Source: Nonomuraea roseoviolacea subsp. carminata (lineage in GTDB: Bacteria; Actinomycetota; Actinomycetes; Streptosporangiales; Streptosporangiaceae). Taken from it: a DNA stretch of 64,000 bases. The stretch is taken from assembly GCF_024172185.1 (NCBI RefSeq), contig NZ_JAMZEC010000001.1:8035001-8099000 (forward strand). Reading direction: 5' to 3'. Below are positions 8,074 to 17,159 of this stretch, one piece after another; position 1 is the stretch's first letter; every line of letters starts with the position of its first letter. Both the position numbers and the translations under genes were made by a program. The notes under the pieces were generated by a model. It did not search any database and was not told the DNA's origin. It was given only the letters and a program-made list of their open reading frames with translations.

Positions 8074-9479
8074 GTGCGCACCCCTTTCGGTTCGGGTCGC
8101 CTGGTCGAGGGGAGGCGGGCGGCGGCGGCCAGGCCGACCAGGGCGAAGACCGCCAGCGTGGCCATCGCGAGCGCGTACGAGCGGTTGCCGGCGGCCAGGT
8201 CGGAGACGAGGATCGTGCCGGCGATGGCCGTGCCGAACGACGAGCCGAGGTTGGAGACGCTGCGCGACAGCCCCGAGATCTCGCCCTGCATGCTCTCGGG
8301 CACGCTGGACTGGACGATGTTGACCGACGGCGTCAGCGACACCCCGAGGCCCAGCCCGATGAGCAGCAGCCCCGGCCCGAACGCGATCACGCCCGGCGAG
8401 ACGCGCACCAGGGCGAGCAGGACCGCGATCCCGCCCACCGTCACCGCGAAGCCCGTCACGATCAGCATCTTCTGGGAGCGCCTGGCGGCGAAGCGCTCGG
8501 CCGCCAGCGAGGCGACGAGCACGCCCGCGGTCGCCGGGGTGAAGATCACGCCGGTCTCGATCGCGTTGTAGCCGCGCACGGTCTGGAGGAACACGGCCAC
8601 GACGAACGAGACCCCCATGAGCAGCACCCACTGGATGTTCTGCGTCACCAGACCGAGGTTGGACGTGCGGTCCCGGAACAGCGCGGTCGACAGCAGCGGC
8701 TCCTTGCCCGCCCGCTCCCACGAGCGCACGTGGGCGAAGAACCCGAGCAGGAACACGACGCCGAGGACGAGCGAGACCGTCATGAGCGCGGTGTTCTCGT
8801 CGGCCTGCAGGATGCCGAACACGACGAAGAACATGCCGGCCGCCGACAGGACCGCTCCCGTGATGTCGAAGGGACGCTGCGGGTCCGGCTCGATCGGATC
8901 GACGATCCGGCGGCTGAGCAGGATGATCGCCACGATGACGACGGTCTGGAAGAAGAACGCGGCCCGCCAGCTGATGGCCGTGGTGATGAACCCGCCGATC
9001 AGCGGCCCGGCCGCCGCGCCGATGCCGCCCATCCCGCTGATCACGCCGAAGGCCCGCGCCCGGGAGACGGTGTCGCTGAAGGCGAGCGTCGCGAAGATGT
9101 ACACGGGCGGGATCAGCAGCGCCGTGCCCACGCCCTCCAGCACCGAGTTGCCGAGGATGAGGATCCCGAGACCGGGCGCGACCATGCTGAGCACGGCGCC
9201 GGCTCCGTAGAGCTGGAGTCCCAGCAGGAAGCACCGCTTGCGGCCCCAGCGGTCGGTCAGCTTGCTGCCCGGGATCATGAAGATCGCCATGATGAGCAGG
9301 AACAGCGTGATCGTGATCTGCACGCCCTTCACGGTCGTGCCCAGGTCCTCGCTGATGTCCTTGATCATCACGTTCATGTTCGAGCCGGCGAAGCTGCAGA
9401 TGAACTGCGCGAGCGCGAGGGGCGCCAGCAGGCTCCGTGACGAGGCGGCGGAGCCGGAGGCGGCGGGCGTGCTGGTCAT
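8070..9479 (-). CDS. MFS transporter, DHA2/EmrB-QacA type
   Basis: This 469-residue integral membrane protein has motif A after the second membrane segment (GSKLTDRWGRKRCFLLGL), the antiporter motif region GMGGIGAAAGPLIGGFI, and enough hydrophobic segments for the 14-segment drug:H+ antiporter type. The ISWRAAFFFQ segment is characteristic of EmrB-like proteins. It is likely a proton-driven exporter of a hydrophobic compound. Its ATG overlaps the stop of the upstream P-type ATPase (ATGA) and its own stop overlaps the GTG of the DUF1269 gene, so the three are translationally coupled. Confidence 0.9.
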   Translation of the reverse strand: MTSTPAASGSAASSRSLLAPLALAQFICSFAGSNMNVMIKDISEDLGTTVKGVQITITLFLLIMAIFMIPGSKLTDRWGRKRCFLLGLQLYGAGAVLSMVAPGLGILILGNSVLEGVGTALLIPPVYIFATLAFSDTVSRARAFGVISGMGGIGAAAGPLIGGFITTAISWRAAFFFQTVVIVAIILLSRRIVDPIEPDPQRPFDITGAVLSAAGMFFVVFGILQADENTALMTVSLVLGVVFLLGFFAHVRSWERAGKEPLLSTALFRDRTSNLGLVTQNIQWVLLMGVSFVVAVFLQTVRGYNAIETGVIFTPATAGVLVASLAAERFAARRSQKMLIVTGFAVTVGGIAVLLALVRVSPGVIAFGPGLLLIGLGLGVSLTPSVNIVQSSVPESMQGEISGLSRSVSNLGSSFGTAIAGTILVSDLAAGNRSYALAMATLAVFALVGLAAAARLPSTRRPEPKGVRT

Positions 9480-12238
9480 GGCCCGCTCTCCGGTGTGAGC
9501 CGGGCGATCCTCGGGGGAGGCGCGGCGACCCGGCCGGCGGGCACGCGGTGCCGCAGCACCGCCTTGATCACCTCTTCGACCACGACGAGGCTCGCCGCGA
9601 TCCCCAGGCAGGTCGCCCACTGGGCGACCACCAGGTCGGTGGTGCCGAAGACGCGCTGCAGCAGTCCGATCTCGGTGACCGCGACGATGAGGACCAGCGC
9701 GAGGGCGTACCGGCGCAGCTGGGTCGGGCCCGGCAGCGCCGCCCGCGACAGGATCGTGTTCACCTGGTCGCGCGCCAGCAGCCCGGCCGCGACGTGGAAG
9801 AGCGACAGCGTCGTCAGCAGCATGGTCGCGCCCACGACGGCGCCGCCCTGCCGGGCCCCGATCTGGTACGCGGCCAGCGACCCGGCGGTCATGACGAACC
9901 CCTGGACGCACAGGCGCACCCAGTTCCCCCGCGACAGCACCGGCGCGCCGACCGGCCGGGGAGCGCGGTTCATGAGGCCCCGCGTCGGCTCGTCGAAGCC
10001 GAGGGCGATCGCGACCGGGATGTCGATGAGCATGTTGACCCACAGGATCTGCAGCGGGGTGAGCGGGATGCCGCCCGCGATCCCGAACGCCGCCGCCCCG
10101 AGGAAGATCGCGATGTAGGCGACCAGGGTGGACATCTGGAAGCGCAGGTACTTCAGCAGGTTGTCGTAGAGCGCGCGCCCGTACTCCACGGCCCCGACGA
10201 TCGTCGCGAAGTTGTCGTCGGTCAGGATCATGACGGCGGCTTCCTTCGACACCTCGGTGCCGGTGATGCCCATCGCCACGCCGATGTCCGCGGCCTTCAG
10301 GGCGGGGGCGTCGTTGACCCCGTCGCCCGTCATGGCGACCACGTTGCCGGCGCGCTTGAGCAGCCGGACCAGGCGCAGCTTGTCCTCGGGGGCCACCCGG
10401 GCGACGACCCCGATCTCGTCGATCCGCGCGCGCAGCTCGTCGTCGCTCATGGCCGCGAACTCGGCCCCGGTGATCGCCCGTCCGGGGATGCCGAGCTCGC
10501 GGGCGATGGCGCCCGCGGTCGTCACGTGGTCGCCGGTGATCATCCGGACCCGGATGCCGGCCTGCGCGCAGGTGGCGATCGCGGCCTTGGCCTCGGGTCG
10601 CGGGGGATCGACGATCCCGACCATCGCGAGCAGGGTCAGCTCCCCGACCAGGCCGAACAGGTCGCCGTCCGGGTCGAAGGCCGCCGGGTCGAGGTCGCGC
10701 TGGGCCACCACCATGACCCGCTCGCCGGCCGCCGCCATGCGGTCGTTGGCCTCCAGCGCGAGCGGCCGGTTGGCGTCCGTCACCGGCACGAGCGTCCCGT
10801 CCGGGGAGCGGTAGGTGGCGGCGCGGGCGATGAGCACGTCGGGGGCGCCCTTGACGTAGCAGCGGACGACCGGCTTGCCGTCCGGGCCGGTCATCTCGTG
10901 GAAGGTCGCCATGAACTTGTAGTCGGCGTCGAACGGCACCTCCCCGACGCGGGGGTAGCTGTCGCGCGTGCTGTCGAGGTCGAGGCCGCCCTTGGCGGCC
11001 AGCACGATGAGCGCGCCCTCCGTCGGGTCGCCGATCAGGCTCTCGCCGTCCAGGACGGCGTCCGCGCACAGGATCATCGGCAGCAGGTACGGGTCGAGGT
11101 CGACGTGCGCCCCGCCCACGTGCTTGATCTCCCCGGCGGTGGAGTATCCCTCGCCGGACACGGCGTAGCGGTTCAGCCCCGGGATCACCATCTCGCGGGC
11201 CGTCATCTTGTTGAGCGTCAGCGTGCCCGTCTTGTCCGAGCAGATCATCGAGGTCGAGCCGAGGGTCTCCACCGCGGGCAGCCGCTTCATGATGGCGTTG
11301 CGGCGGGCGATCTCGCGGGTGCCGATCGACAGCAGCGCCGTCACGACCGCCGGCAGGCCGGTCGGGATGGCGGCGACCGCGAGCGCCACGCCGGTGATGA
11401 ACAGGACGTCGAACGGCTTGCCGCGGATCAGGCCGAGCACGATCACGAGGGCGAGCGCGATCCCGGCGATCGTGGCGATGATCTTGGACAGGCCGTCGAG
11501 CTGCTTCTGCAGCGGCGTCTTGTCGGCCTCCGTGCCGGCGAGCAGGCCCGCGATGTGGCCGATCTCGGTGTCCATCCCGGTCTCGGTGACGACGAACTCG
11601 CCGCGCCCCCGGGTCACGGAGGTGTTCATGTACGCCAGGCAGACCCGGTCGCCGAGCGGCACGTCCTCTTCGGGCACCGGACCGGTCCGCTTGGCCACCG
11701 GCAGGCTCTCGCCGGTGAGGGCGGACTCCTCGATCTCCAGGGCCGCGGCCAGGCAGATCCGGCCGTCGGCCGGCACCCGGTCGCCCGCCTCGACCAGCAC
11801 CACGTCGCCCGGCACGAGCTGCTCGGCGTCGACCTCGACGGCCTGGCCGTCCCGGCGGACCCGGGCGACCGTCTTCATCATCTGGGCCAGCGCCTGCACG
11901 CTCTCCTCGGCCTTCGCCTCCTGGCGCAGCCCGACCACCGCGTTGAAGACGGTGAGCCCGGCGAGGACGACGGAGGTCCCGGCCTCGTGCGTGACGACCA
12001 GGCTGATCACGGCCGCGGCGAGCAGCACGATCTGCATGAAGTCCCGGTACTGGCGCAGCCACGCCTGCAGGACCGACTCCTTCTTCCGGCTCGCCAGCCT
12101 GTTCGGGCCGTGGGTCTGCAGCCGGTCGCGCGCGTCCTCGGCGGTGAGGCCGCGCTCGGGCCGGACGCCGAGCTCCCGGGTCACCGCCGCCGTGTCGAGC
12201 GCGTGCCACGCGCGGTGGCCGTCATGCATCTGTTCCAC
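9476..12238 (-). CDS. P2-type cation-transporting ATPase
   Basis: This is a 920-residue P-type ATPase of the SERCA/PMR1-like class. An N-terminal cation-ATPase domain (HALDTAAVTRELGVRPERGL) is followed by LTGESLPV in the actuator, the phosphorylation motif CSDKTGTLT with Asp near residue 335, MITGDHVTTA, and the hinge MTGDGVNDAPALKAADIGVA. The membrane motif before the phosphorylation site is IPTGLPAVVT, in place of PEGLP, so ion specificity (Ca, Mn, Mg or Na) is open. GTG 12238 has GGAGGA 7 bases upstream; ATG 12229 is the alternative. It is first gene of the ATPase-MFS-DUF1269 operon and divergent from the GH15 gene. Confidence 0.9.
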   Translation of the reverse strand: MEQMHDGHRAWHALDTAAVTRELGVRPERGLTAEDARDRLQTHGPNRLASRKKESVLQAWLRQYRDFMQIVLLAAAVISLVVTHEAGTSVVLAGLTVFNAVVGLRQEAKAEESVQALAQMMKTVARVRRDGQAVEVDAEQLVPGDVVLVEAGDRVPADGRICLAAALEIEESALTGESLPVAKRTGPVPEEDVPLGDRVCLAYMNTSVTRGRGEFVVTETGMDTEIGHIAGLLAGTEADKTPLQKQLDGLSKIIATIAGIALALVIVLGLIRGKPFDVLFITGVALAVAAIPTGLPAVVTALLSIGTREIARRNAIMKRLPAVETLGSTSMICSDKTGTLTLNKMTAREMVIPGLNRYAVSGEGYSTAGEIKHVGGAHVDLDPYLLPMILCADAVLDGESLIGDPTEGALIVLAAKGGLDLDSTRDSYPRVGEVPFDADYKFMATFHEMTGPDGKPVVRCYVKGAPDVLIARAATYRSPDGTLVPVTDANRPLALEANDRMAAAGERVMVVAQRDLDPAAFDPDGDLFGLVGELTLLAMVGIVDPPRPEAKAAIATCAQAGIRVRMITGDHVTTAGAIARELGIPGRAITGAEFAAMSDDELRARIDEIGVVARVAPEDKLRLVRLLKRAGNVVAMTGDGVNDAPALKAADIGVAMGITGTEVSKEAAVMILTDDNFATIVGAVEYGRALYDNLLKYLRFQMSTLVAYIAIFLGAAAFGIAGGIPLTPLQILWVNMLIDIPVAIALGFDEPTRGLMNRAPRPVGAPVLSRGNWVRLCVQGFVMTAGSLAAYQIGARQGGAVVGATMLLTTLSLFHVAAGLLARDQVNTILSRAALPGPTQLRRYALALVLIVAVTEIGLLQRVFGTTDLVVAQWATCLGIAASLVVVEEVIKAVLRHRVPAGRVAAPPPRIARLTPESGP

Positions 12239-12461
12239 GGCTGCGTCCTCCGTTGCGGAAAGCCGCCGGTCGACCCGGCGGACGTGCGCACTCGTGGGGG
12301 AGGCTCCGACCTGACTCCGAAGAAAATGCCGATACTTCGAGAAAATGTCTGGAATGTAGGTATATGTCCCTTTGGCGGCTGCGGTAACCCTGCTGCCGCC
12401 GGTGACCATGCCGGCGCTCCAGGGGCAGCACCGCGGAACCGGGCGAAGGACGGGGGCATCC

Positions 12462-14321
12462 ATGAACGACTATCCGCCGATCGCGGACCACGGCATGATC
12501 GGAGACCTGCAGACCGCCGCTCTCGTCTCCGGCACGGGCACCATCGACTGGTGGTGCACCCCACGCTTCGACTCCCCGAGCGTCTTCGCCTCCCTGCTCG
12601 ACAGCGAGCGCGGCGGCCACTTCGGCTTCGCCGCCGACCTCGACCTCATCGCCGGGGAGAGCGTCCGGCAGCTCTACCTGCCCGACACCGCGATCCTGGT
12701 GACCCGCTACATGGCGCCGAGCGGCGTCGGCGAGGTCGCCGACTTCATGGAGCCGAACCCCTCGACCGTCGCCACCGACCGGCACCGCGTCATGCGCGTC
12801 GCCCGGGTCGTCCGCGGCAGCCTGCCCTTCACCCTCGCCTGCCGCCCCCGCTTCGACTACGCGCGGGCGCCGCACACCCTGACCATGCTCGACGACGGCT
12901 CCGCCCTCTTCCGCGGCCCCGCCACGGACCTGCATCTGAGGTCCAGCGACCGCATCGCCCTGCGCCCGGACGGCGACGACGTCGTCGCCCAGTTCACCCT
13001 CCAGGCGGGCGAGACCGCCGCGATCGCCCTGACCGCGGACCGCCCCGGCGCCCACACCCCGAGCCCGCTGACCCCCGCGGAGGTGCGCGGCGGCATCGAG
13101 GCGTGCCATGACTTCTGGCTCGGCTGGCTGCGCGGCTCCCGGTACCGCGGGCGCTGGCAGGAGATGGTCAACCGCTCGGCGATCACCCTGAAGCTGCTCA
13201 CGTACGCGCCCACCGGCGCGCCGATCGCCGCCGCCACCATGGGCCTGCCGGAGCAGATCGGCGGCGAGCGCAACTGGGACTACCGCTACACGTGGATCCG
13301 CGACGCCTCCCTCTCGGTCCGGGCCCTGATCGACCTCGGCTTCACCGAGGAGGCCCACGCCTTCCGCACCTGGCTGCGCGACCGCCTCGACGCCGGCGGC
13401 ACTGCCTCCGGCGAGCCGCTGCAGATCATGTACCGGATCGACGGCGACCCTCACCTGACCGAGGAGGTCCTCGACCACCTGGAGGGCTATCGGAAGTCGG
13501 CGCCGGTCCGGGCCGGCAACGCCGCCGCCGACCAGATCCAGCTCGACATCTACGGCGAGGCCGCCGACGCGCTGGCCCAGTCCCAGGACATCGGCGGCAT
13601 CCACGGCTGGCGGGCCTGGGCCCGGATCCTGGACTGGCTCGCCGACACCTGGGACCGCCCCGACGAGGGCATCTGGGAGACCCGCGGGGGGCGCCAGGAC
13701 TTCACCTACAGCCGCCTGATGACCTGGGTCGCCTTCGACCGCGGCATCCGCATGGCGACGACCCACTCCCGTCCGGCCGACATCGTCCGCTGGACGAACA
13801 CACGTGACACCGTCTTCAACCAGATCGTGCGGCGCGGCTGGAACGAGCGGCGGCAGGCGTTCGTCCAGCACTACGCCACCGACGTCCTGGACGCCTCGCT
13901 GCTGCTCATGCCCCGGGTCGGCTTCGTCGCCCCCCATGACCCGGCCTGGCTGAGCACCCTGGACGCCATGGACCAGGAGCTCGTCAGCGACAGCCTGGTC
14001 TACCGCTACGACCCCGTCGCCTCCCCGGACGGGCTGCGCGGCTCGGAGGGGACGTTCAACCTGTGCAGCTTCCTCTACGTCGAGGCCCTCGCCCGCGCCG
14101 GGCGGGTGCGGCAGGCCCGCTACGCCTTCGACAAGATGCTCACCTACGCCAACCACGTCGGCCTGTTCGCCGAGGAGATCGGGCCGTCGGGGGAGCAGCT
14201 CGGCAACTTCCCGCAGGCGTTCACCCACCTGGCGCTCGTCGCCGCGGCCATCGCCCTCGACGAGCAGCTCGACCGCGGCGACGGGCCCGCCGCCCGCCCC
14301 TCCCCGCCCTACGGCACGTGA
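12462..14321 (+). CDS. Glycoside hydrolase family 15 protein (trehalase/glucoamylase type)
   Basis: This 619-residue cytoplasmic protein has no signal peptide. The N-terminal beta-sandwich domain starts IADHGMIGDLQTAALVSGTG and contains IDWWCTPRFDSPSVF. The (alpha/alpha)6 catalytic domain has ERNWDYRYTWIRDASLS near residue 269 and the C-terminal GLFAEEIGPSGEQLGNFPQA near residue 567, the usual positions of the GH15 acid and base glutamates. Actinobacterial proteins of this type include trehalases, so intracellular trehalose or maltooligosaccharide hydrolysis is likely. ATG 12462 has GAAGGA upstream. It is divergent from the cation ATPase, and 223 bp separate them. Confidence 0.88.
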   Translation: MNDYPPIADHGMIGDLQTAALVSGTGTIDWWCTPRFDSPSVFASLLDSERGGHFGFAADLDLIAGESVRQLYLPDTAILVTRYMAPSGVGEVADFMEPNPSTVATDRHRVMRVARVVRGSLPFTLACRPRFDYARAPHTLTMLDDGSALFRGPATDLHLRSSDRIALRPDGDDVVAQFTLQAGETAAIALTADRPGAHTPSPLTPAEVRGGIEACHDFWLGWLRGSRYRGRWQEMVNRSAITLKLLTYAPTGAPIAAATMGLPEQIGGERNWDYRYTWIRDASLSVRALIDLGFTEEAHAFRTWLRDRLDAGGTASGEPLQIMYRIDGDPHLTEEVLDHLEGYRKSAPVRAGNAAADQIQLDIYGEAADALAQSQDIGGIHGWRAWARILDWLADTWDRPDEGIWETRGGRQDFTYSRLMTWVAFDRGIRMATTHSRPADIVRWTNTRDTVFNQIVRRGWNERRQAFVQHYATDVLDASLLLMPRVGFVAPHDPAWLSTLDAMDQELVSDSLVYRYDPVASPDGLRGSEGTFNLCSFLYVEALARAGRVRQARYAFDKMLTYANHVGLFAEEIGPSGEQLGNFPQAFTHLALVAAAIALDEQLDRGDGPAARPSPPYGT

Positions 14322-14354
14322 ACAGGGCCTACGACGCGTGGGCAGGGACGGCCC

Positions 14355-15197
14355 TCACGACGCGTGAACAGGGGCGACCGGTACGAACGCGTGCAGCTCG
14401 TAGTGGCCGTCGTGGACGACGCCGTACGTGCTCTCGGGCAGCTCGTTCCAGGCGCCCTTGAGGTCGCGCAGCGGCTCGGAGACCACGAAGCGGGACTTCG
14501 GGCCGAGCTGCTGCAGGGCGTCCAGCTCCGGGTGGAGCGCGCGGAGTTGGGAGACGCCGGTGGAGTAGAACAGCGACCTGGGCGGGCCGACGCTGGCGTA
14601 GCGGAACATCCAGAGCCGTTCGCCGTCGGCGGTGGCCACCGTCATCTGGACGGGGTCGGCGACGCCGTGGCGCCGGGCGACCTCCTCGACCAGGCCGACG
14701 GCGCGGGCCACCGCGCCCGGCGGGTCGTCGGGCAGGCCGAAGGTGAGCGCGAGGAAGAACAGCACCTCGGAGTCGGTCGATCCCTCGATGGCCGGGTACA
14801 GCACCGGGTCCACCGCCATCACCAGGTCGCGCTTGAGCCGGAAGAAGTCCCCGATGAACCCGTTGTGCATCCACAGCCAGCGCCCGTACCGGAACGGATG
14901 GCAGTTGCTGCGCTCCACCGCGGTGCCGGTCGAGGCGCGGACGTGCGCGAACAGCAGGGACGTGCGGATCTCCCCGGCCAGCTCGCGCAGGTTGCGGTCG
15001 TTCCACGCCGGCAGGATGCTCTTGAACACGGCGGGCGCGACGCCCTCGCCGTACCATCCGATGCCGAACCCGTCGCCGTTCGTGGTGTTCGGGCCGAGCC
15101 GGGCGTGCATGCTCTGGTCGATGACCGAGTGCACGGGCTGGTACAGCAGCTCGTCGGCCAGGATCGGATCTCCGCTGTACGCCATCCACCTGCACAT
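14355..15197 (-). CDS. Class II glutamine amidotransferase (YafJ/EgtC-like)
   Basis: This 280-residue protein has the Ntn-type catalytic Cys directly after Met (MCRWMAYSGDPI). Family motifs follow: GFGIGWYGEG, HVRASTGTAVERSNCHPF, MHNGFIGDF and STDSEVLFFLALTFG. It resembles the YafJ-like group and EgtC of ergothioneine synthesis. No other egt gene is present here, so the amide substrate is unknown. It is convergent with the GH15 gene, with only 33 bp between stops, and lies just downstream of a small membrane protein gene on the same strand. Confidence 0.88.
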   Translation of the reverse strand: MCRWMAYSGDPILADELLYQPVHSVIDQSMHARLGPNTTNGDGFGIGWYGEGVAPAVFKSILPAWNDRNLRELAGEIRTSLLFAHVRASTGTAVERSNCHPFRYGRWLWMHNGFIGDFFRLKRDLVMAVDPVLYPAIEGSTDSEVLFFLALTFGLPDDPPGAVARAVGLVEEVARRHGVADPVQMTVATADGERLWMFRYASVGPPRSLFYSTGVSQLRALHPELDALQQLGPKSRFVVSEPLRDLKGAWNELPESTYGVVHDGHYELHAFVPVAPVHAS

Positions 15198-15221
15198 GAT
15201 CGCCCTCCGCCGTCTCGCCGG

Positions 15222-15533
15222 TCAGGTCTGCGGGTAGCCGGGCCGCTGGGGGTAGCCCGGCATCATGCGGTTGCGCGCCGCCATGCTCGCCCAGTGCAGC
15301 AGGTCCAGCACCACCGCCAGCGCGATCCAGACCCAGTCCCCTCCGCTGAGGTGGGCGCCGGAGATGGACAGGACGATGTACATCAGGGTCGCGAACGGCA
15401 GGAAGATCAGGCCGAGCAGGGGCCAGATCCACGTGTGGAAGACCGCGCCGACCAGAGCCGGCCGCGCGATCCAGATGATGAAGACGGCCATGCGCGGAAA
15501 GATCCCGGCGAATATGGCGAACAAGCAACCCAT
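15222..15533 (-). CDS. Small membrane protein of unknown function
   Basis: This 103-residue protein begins MGCLFAIFAGIFPRMAVFII. It has three to four hydrophobic helices (about residues 2-25, 30-52, 55-80) and a short cytoplasmic tail ending in PGYPQRPGYPQT, a duplicated Pro-Gly-Tyr-Pro motif. GGAGG stands 5 bases before ATG 15533. It resembles small multi-pass proteins often found near stress genes in actinomycetes, but I cannot name a family. It probably forms a unit with the amidotransferase gene 24 bp downstream. Confidence 0.7.
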   Translation of the reverse strand: MGCLFAIFAGIFPRMAVFIIWIARPALVGAVFHTWIWPLLGLIFLPFATLMYIVLSISGAHLSGGDWVWIALAVVLDLLHWASMAARNRMMPGYPQRPGYPQT

Positions 15534-15763
15534 GGGCGCCTCCACCCCGAAAAAGCTGTCGGACCATGGTCAATGCCCTACGTCCGGCCGCGTAAAAACC
15601 GCTGGCCGCGTGTCCATCAGGAATTGGGACGGCCTTGGGAAATACGGGAGGATGCCTCATACCGGAGGGCCTGTCGCGTGAAGAGCTTTACTTCATTAGG
15701 GCAATATGTCGCCACAGGTCCGGAAATGTCCCCATGGCTCGAAAACCCAGAAGGAAGAGAGCC

Positions 15764-16261
15764 ATGAGCAATCTCATCGTCATCGCCTACCCCGACGTCG
15801 CCACCGCCACCACCGTCCGCGACCGCCTCCTGGACCTCCAGCGGCAGAACCTCATCACCATGGAGGACGTGGCCGTCGTCGAGCGCCGCCCCGACGGCAA
15901 GATCAAGCTCCACCAGAGCGCCAACATGACCGGCATGGGCGCCGCCAGCGGCGCGCTGTGGGGCGGCCTGATCGGCCTGCTGTTCTTCATGCCGCTGTTC
16001 GGCATGGCGCTCGGCGCCGCGGCCGGTGCCGCCGGCGGCGCGATGACCGACGTCGGGGTCAACGACGACTTCATGCGGCAGGTCGCCGCCAAGATGGAGC
16101 CCGGCTCGGCCGCGCTGTTCGTGCTCGTCGTGCAGAGCACCCCCGACAAGGTCATCCCCGAGATCCAGCCGTACGGGGGGCACATCCTGCAGACCTCGCT
16201 CAGCCAGGACCAGGAGGCCCAGCTACGGGAGATGGTCCAGGGCGCGGCGGCCCCGCACTGA
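15764..16261 (+). CDS. DUF1269-family membrane protein (second paralogue)
   Basis: This 165-residue protein is clearly related to the one at 7564-8073. It has the same opening (SNLIVIAYPDVATATTVRDR), the charged strand MEDVAVVERRPDGKIKL, a Gly-rich hydrophobic hairpin (ALWGGLIGLLFFMPLFGMAL, AAAGAAGGAM) and the C-terminal PGSAALFVLVV segment. Function is unknown. AAGGAAG precedes ATG 15764. It stands alone in its transcript, followed by a very stable hairpin at 16278-16302, and is divergent from the small membrane protein gene at 15533. Confidence 0.88.
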   Translation: MSNLIVIAYPDVATATTVRDRLLDLQRQNLITMEDVAVVERRPDGKIKLHQSANMTGMGAASGALWGGLIGLLFFMPLFGMALGAAAGAAGGAMTDVGVNDDFMRQVAAKMEPGSAALFVLVVQSTPDKVIPEIQPYGGHILQTSLSQDQEAQLREMVQGAAAPH

Positions 16262-16277
16262 CCGGCCCGCACGCCTC

Positions 16278-16302
16278 GGCGGGGAGCGCTGCGCTCCCCG
16301 CC
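16278..16302 (+). terminator. GC-rich hairpin terminator after DUF1269 gene
   Basis: GGCGGGGAGCG and CGCTCCCCGCC form a perfect 11-bp stem with a 3-base loop, 17 bases after the stop at 16261. There is no U tract, as is common in actinomycete terminators. Confidence 0.75.
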
Positions 16303-16427
16303 CGCAGGCCGGCTTCGGGAAGCTGCCTTCTGGACTCGACCTCGGCCTCATGGCCCAGCGCCTCGGCCATCGGGCGAGCAGCTTCCTGGTAAGCGGCTTC
16401 CTCCGCCTTCTCGCCCTCTGTGAAGAT

Positions 16428-16450
16428 TGACCGGATGTGGCATTCGGTCA
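16428..16450. promoter_or_regulatory. Palindromic operator overlapping tetR start region
   Basis: TGACCGGATG (16428-16437) pairs with CATTCGGTCA (16441-16450) with one mismatch, around a 3-bp centre. It overlaps the longest possible GTG start (16437), which argues that translation starts further downstream and that the TetR protein represses itself here. Confidence 0.65.
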
Positions 16451-16463
16451 TACGGTGCATCGC

Positions 16464-17159
16464 GTGGAACGACTCCGTGACCCCCGCGACCGGGCCGAAC
16501 GCGCCACCCGCATCCTCGACGTGGCCGCCGGGCTGCTGCTGCGCCACGGCTACCGGCGCGTGACCATCGACGACGTGGCGGCCGGGGCCGAGATCGGCAA
16601 GGGCACCGTCTACCTGCACTGGAAGACCCGCGAACAGCTCTTCGGCGCGGTCTTCACCCGCGAGGTCTGCCTCGCCATGGACGAACTGCGGCGGGCCCTG
16701 CTGGACGACCCCCGCACCTGCCTGCTCCACCGCTTCGCGCGCGTCTACTTCCTGGCCATCGCGCGGCGGCCGCTGCTGCGCGGGTTCGTGCTCGCCGACC
16801 CCGAACTGATCGGCAAGCTGACCGCCACCCTGGACGATCGGCACACCGCGATGGCCCGCGGCTACTTCGACCTGCTCGTCCGTCACGGCCTGCTCAGCGA
16901 CGACCTGGGAGCGGAGGAGGCCGGTTTCGCCTACCAGGCCACGTTCGAGGGCTTCCTGCGCGCCTCCGACGACGAGCACGCCTCCGACGAGGCGTGGGAG
17001 CGGCGGGCCGACCTGCTGGCACGCACCGTGCGACGGGCCTTCGAGAACGACGCGGCACCGGACGACGCCGTGGTGCGGGAGGTCGCCGACGCGGCCGCGG
17101 CGCTGCTCACGGAGGTGATCGACGCCGACCTCGCCGCCTCCGGCATCACCGGGGAGTGA
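16464..17159 (+). CDS. TetR/AcrR-family transcriptional regulator
   Basis: This is a regulator of about 231 residues with a helix-turn-helix near residues 15-60: AAGLLLRHGYRRVTIDDVAA, then IGKGTVYLHWKTREQLF. The C-terminal domain is longer than usual, with a GFAYQATFEGFLR helix. GTG 16464 is preferred; GTG 16455 and 16437 are alternatives, but the last lies inside a palindrome. No enzyme gene is coupled to it, so its target may be only itself or distant genes. It is followed by about 450 bp without a gene. Confidence 0.85.
   Translation: MERLRDPRDRAERATRILDVAAGLLLRHGYRRVTIDDVAAGAEIGKGTVYLHWKTREQLFGAVFTREVCLAMDELRRALLDDPRTCLLHRFARVYFLAIARRPLLRGFVLADPELIGKLTATLDDRHTAMARGYFDLLVRHGLLSDDLGAEEAGFAYQATFEGFLRASDDEHASDEAWERRADLLARTVRRAFENDAAPDDAVVREVADAAAALLTEVIDADLAASGITGE

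Noticed and set aside
12355..12380. TATATGTCCCTTTGG and similar ATGTCCC strings near 15725 and 17658, considered as a DosR-like motif
   Set aside because: Only half of the DosR palindrome is present in each, and the match is too short to support a regulon.
9437..13111. 1224-codon plus-strand frame opposite the ATPase
   Set aside because: It is a shadow of the ATPase and GH15 genes with no recognisable domain.
14317..14371. Three CGTG-n-CAGGG copies across the convergent stops of the GH15 and amidotransferase genes
   Set aside because: Spacing is irregular (20 and 26 bp) and part is coding for both genes; too weak to call an array.
16303..16427. Minus-strand peptide EGEKAEEAAYQEAARPMAEA looking like a gene fragment
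   Set aside because: It has no start, ribosome site or stop-bounded frame of its own and is only about 40 codons; it may be a relic but I cannot support a gene.
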